Source of the DNA: an uncultured Clostridia bacterium
Lineage (GTDB): Bacteria; Bacillota_I; Bacilli_A; RF39; UBA660
Direction of reading: 5' to 3'
Assembly (NCBI GenBank): GCA_947569225.1
Contig: CANORX010000083.1
Location: 1-5,086 of the forward strand
DNA: 5,086 bases
Position numbers and translations under genes: made by a program. Under the pieces are notes generated by a model. It was not told the DNA's origin. It saw nothing but the letters and a program-made list of their open reading frames with translations, and searched no databases. Shown piece by piece: positions 4,088 through 5,086 of the stretch. Each line of letters starts with the position of its first letter. The stretch's first letter is position 1.

Positions 4088-5086
4088 TTAATTCACAGCG
4101 CCACTGCACGCACTATTTACTTCTACCTTATATGGATTACTTGCTGTTCCGTTACCGCTAGATACCAGTACACAAGATTTTAGAGAAAGTACTGGACGCA
4201 CGGCATGCGTATTACTAACACCATCAGCACCCAAGTAGCCAGGACTACTAGAACCACTCACACCGAACAAGTACAAGTAAGTACCAGTGAAGTTAGACGG
4301 ACTCATTGTCCACCACCAGTTACTTCCAGTGCTGCTTCCTCCTGAGCTGTTTAGGTAGTAATAAGTGTTTGGTGCGTTTGTACCATATTTACCACCTGCA
4401 AAACTTATTTCATCTGCTGTTATCAAAGCTATCGGATACTGTAATTTTCCATTTCCTCCAGAACCTGTATTTGCACTGAATTTATCTGCTGTATTTGCTG
4501 CACTACTTGTATATGCCCCACTTAATGTTGTCCATGTTCCACTTGTATTATAGTATCCGCCTCTTGAGTTTTGCCCACATTGATATGTTGGTTGTCTTTT
4601 CTGTGTTTGATCATTTACTAATCTTGAATATGCAGCATAGTACATACTTCCACTACTTGAATATTGTCCACTTGCTCTATCATTACAATATATAGCTGTC
4701 TTACTTACATATCCATCATAACTACTTAGTATATTATTCTTATACCAATTATCTATTGTTGTTTTTATTGGTGCACTCGTTGTATTTGTTCTATTATTAC
4801 TTATACTTCCTGTTGTCCCATACATATATCCTACATACATTGTATTATTATAAGAACCATTATACGCAGTACTTGTTGCTATATATGAATCTGTTGCTGT
4901 TGTACTTGTTCCATGATAGAGAAGTCTTACTGAACCATCTTCATTTGTTCTTATTATTCTCCACATTTTACCTGCAAATTGTACCCAGTTATCCGCTACA
5001 TTTCCTGCAAAATAATATACATCCTTATTGTTATTTCCTCCAGTCTCTCTATATGTACTCTCTTTATAGATTACTCCTGTTGTTGC
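4088..5086 (-). CDS. Exported variable-domain protein (DUF6273/C-type-lectin-like), expressed copy, 5' end missing
   Basis: The C-terminal 332 residues are visible; the frame is open to the right edge, so the internal ATG at 4966 is not the start. The composition is Ser/Thr/Asn/Gly/Tyr-rich with few charges and few Cys, as in extracellular proteins. The fragment contains DVYYFAGNVADNWVQFAGK and MWRIIRTNEDGSVRLLY (about residues 22-57). Then come TTIDNWYKNNI, the YCNDR and YQCGQNS cysteines, and YPIALITADEISFAGG. The C-terminal part reads NWWWTMSP through AVRPVLSLK, a pattern I recognise from DUF6273-like proteins of gut Bacillota, some of which, as I recall, have prepilin-like N-termini. The end, GNGTASNPYKVEVNSACSG, has no sortase motif or membrane anchor. 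Residues 261-299 (4190-4306) are the segment repeated in the downstream array. The function is unknown; surface display and ligand binding are inferred from composition, the lectin-like region and the variation. The ends of the segment are abrupt in both codon use and homology. Confidence 0.85.
   Translation of the reverse strand, partial: ATTGVIYKESTYRETGGNNNKDVYYFAGNVADNWVQFAGKMWRIIRTNEDGSVRLLYHGTSTTATDSYIATSTAYNGSYNNTMYVGYMYGTTGSISNNRTNTTSAPIKTTIDNWYKNNILSSYDGYVSKTAIYCNDRASGQYSSSGSMYYAAYSRLVNDQTQKRQPTYQCGQNSRGGYYNTSGTWTTLSGAYTSSAANTADKFSANTGSGGNGKLQYPIALITADEISFAGGKYGTNAPNTYYYLNSSGGSSTGSNWWWTMSPSNFTGTYLYLFGVSGSSSPGYLGADGVSNTHAVRPVLSLKSCVLVSSGNGTASNPYKVEVNSACSGAVN
4190..4306 (-). other. Variable segment of the expressed gene (recombination acceptor)
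   Basis: These 39 codons read MSPSNFTGTYLYLF, GVSGSSSPGYLGADGV, SNTHAVRPV. The segment is about 48% GC and uses TAC, TTG, GTG, CGT and GCC codons, while the rest of the gene favours TAT, GTA and AGA. Homology to the array starts within a few bases of the ATG and fades within about ten bases of the VRPV codons. Framework positions shared with most cassettes are MSP, F.V, PG.L and VRP; the residues between them change. Stretches 4259-4293 and 4228-4251 are identical to parts of cassettes 1 and 5. Confidence 0.8.

Noticed and set aside
4075..4090. A downstream gene starting after the GGAGGA that follows the exported-protein stop
   Set aside because: No ATG, GTG or TTG lies at a suitable distance; the following bases form a hairpin and terminator.
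4365..4695. Two plus-strand open frames inside the exported-protein gene
   Set aside because: Both are antisense shadows of a well-supported minus-strand coding region.
4967..4990. A gene start at the ATG at 4966
   Set aside because: The same frame stays open to the right edge with coherent family-like sequence (FAGNVADNWVQFAGK) and no ribosome binding site lies before this ATG.

Overview
The window comes from an AT-rich (roughly one third GC), Gram-positive-like bacterium. Strong AAAGGAGG-type ribosome binding sites, TATAAT promoters, a Bacillus-type pyrimidine-nucleoside phosphorylase and a desulfoferrodoxin suggest an anaerobic or microaerophilic member of the Bacillota/Mycoplasmatota, probably gut-associated. 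TGG encodes every Trp that I read and TGA acts as a stop, so the standard bacterial code fits. All supported genes lie on the minus strand.

Reading along the minus strand, from the right edge to the left: (1) the 3' part of a gene for a Ser/Thr/Asn/Tyr-rich, probably exported protein with a C-terminal C-type-lectin-like/DUF6273-like region (4088-5086, 5' end outside the window), followed by a run of three hairpins including a convincing terminator; (2) a complete desulfoferrodoxin/superoxide reductase gene (3552-3908); (3) an array of six repeat units, each about 306-323 bp (about 1781-3493); (4) a short single-stranded DNA-binding protein gene (1237-1593); (5) a pyrimidine-nucleoside phosphorylase gene whose 3' end is beyond the left edge (1-1104).

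The array is the striking part. Each unit carries a 37-42 codon copy of the same small C-terminal segment of the large exported protein. It runs from an ATGAGTCC anchor (protein MSP) to a GTGCGTCC(AGTA) anchor (protein VRPV). No two copies encode the same peptide. All six are open in frame between the anchors, although lengths differ by whole codons. Outside the anchors the frame is not kept and stops appear at once. No copy has a convincing start signal. The copy inside the full-length gene is a patchwork: a 35-bp stretch is identical to cassette 1 and a 24-bp stretch is identical to cassette 5. This is the layout expected of an expression locus with silent donor cassettes, comparable in logic to Neisseria pilE/pilS or Borrelia vlsE. 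I infer that the window holds a segmental gene-conversion system that varies a surface-exposed loop region.

The spacers between cassettes are AT-rich and share a nearly invariant 58-bp block with nested inverted repeats, plus a CAACATCACC motif at a fixed distance from the cassette end. These are candidate recombination or structural signals. The adjacent SSB lacks the usual acidic C-terminal tail and resembles the accessory SsbB type used with incoming single-stranded DNA. A link to the cassette system is possible but unproven. The phosphorylase and the superoxide reductase look like ordinary housekeeping or stress genes.
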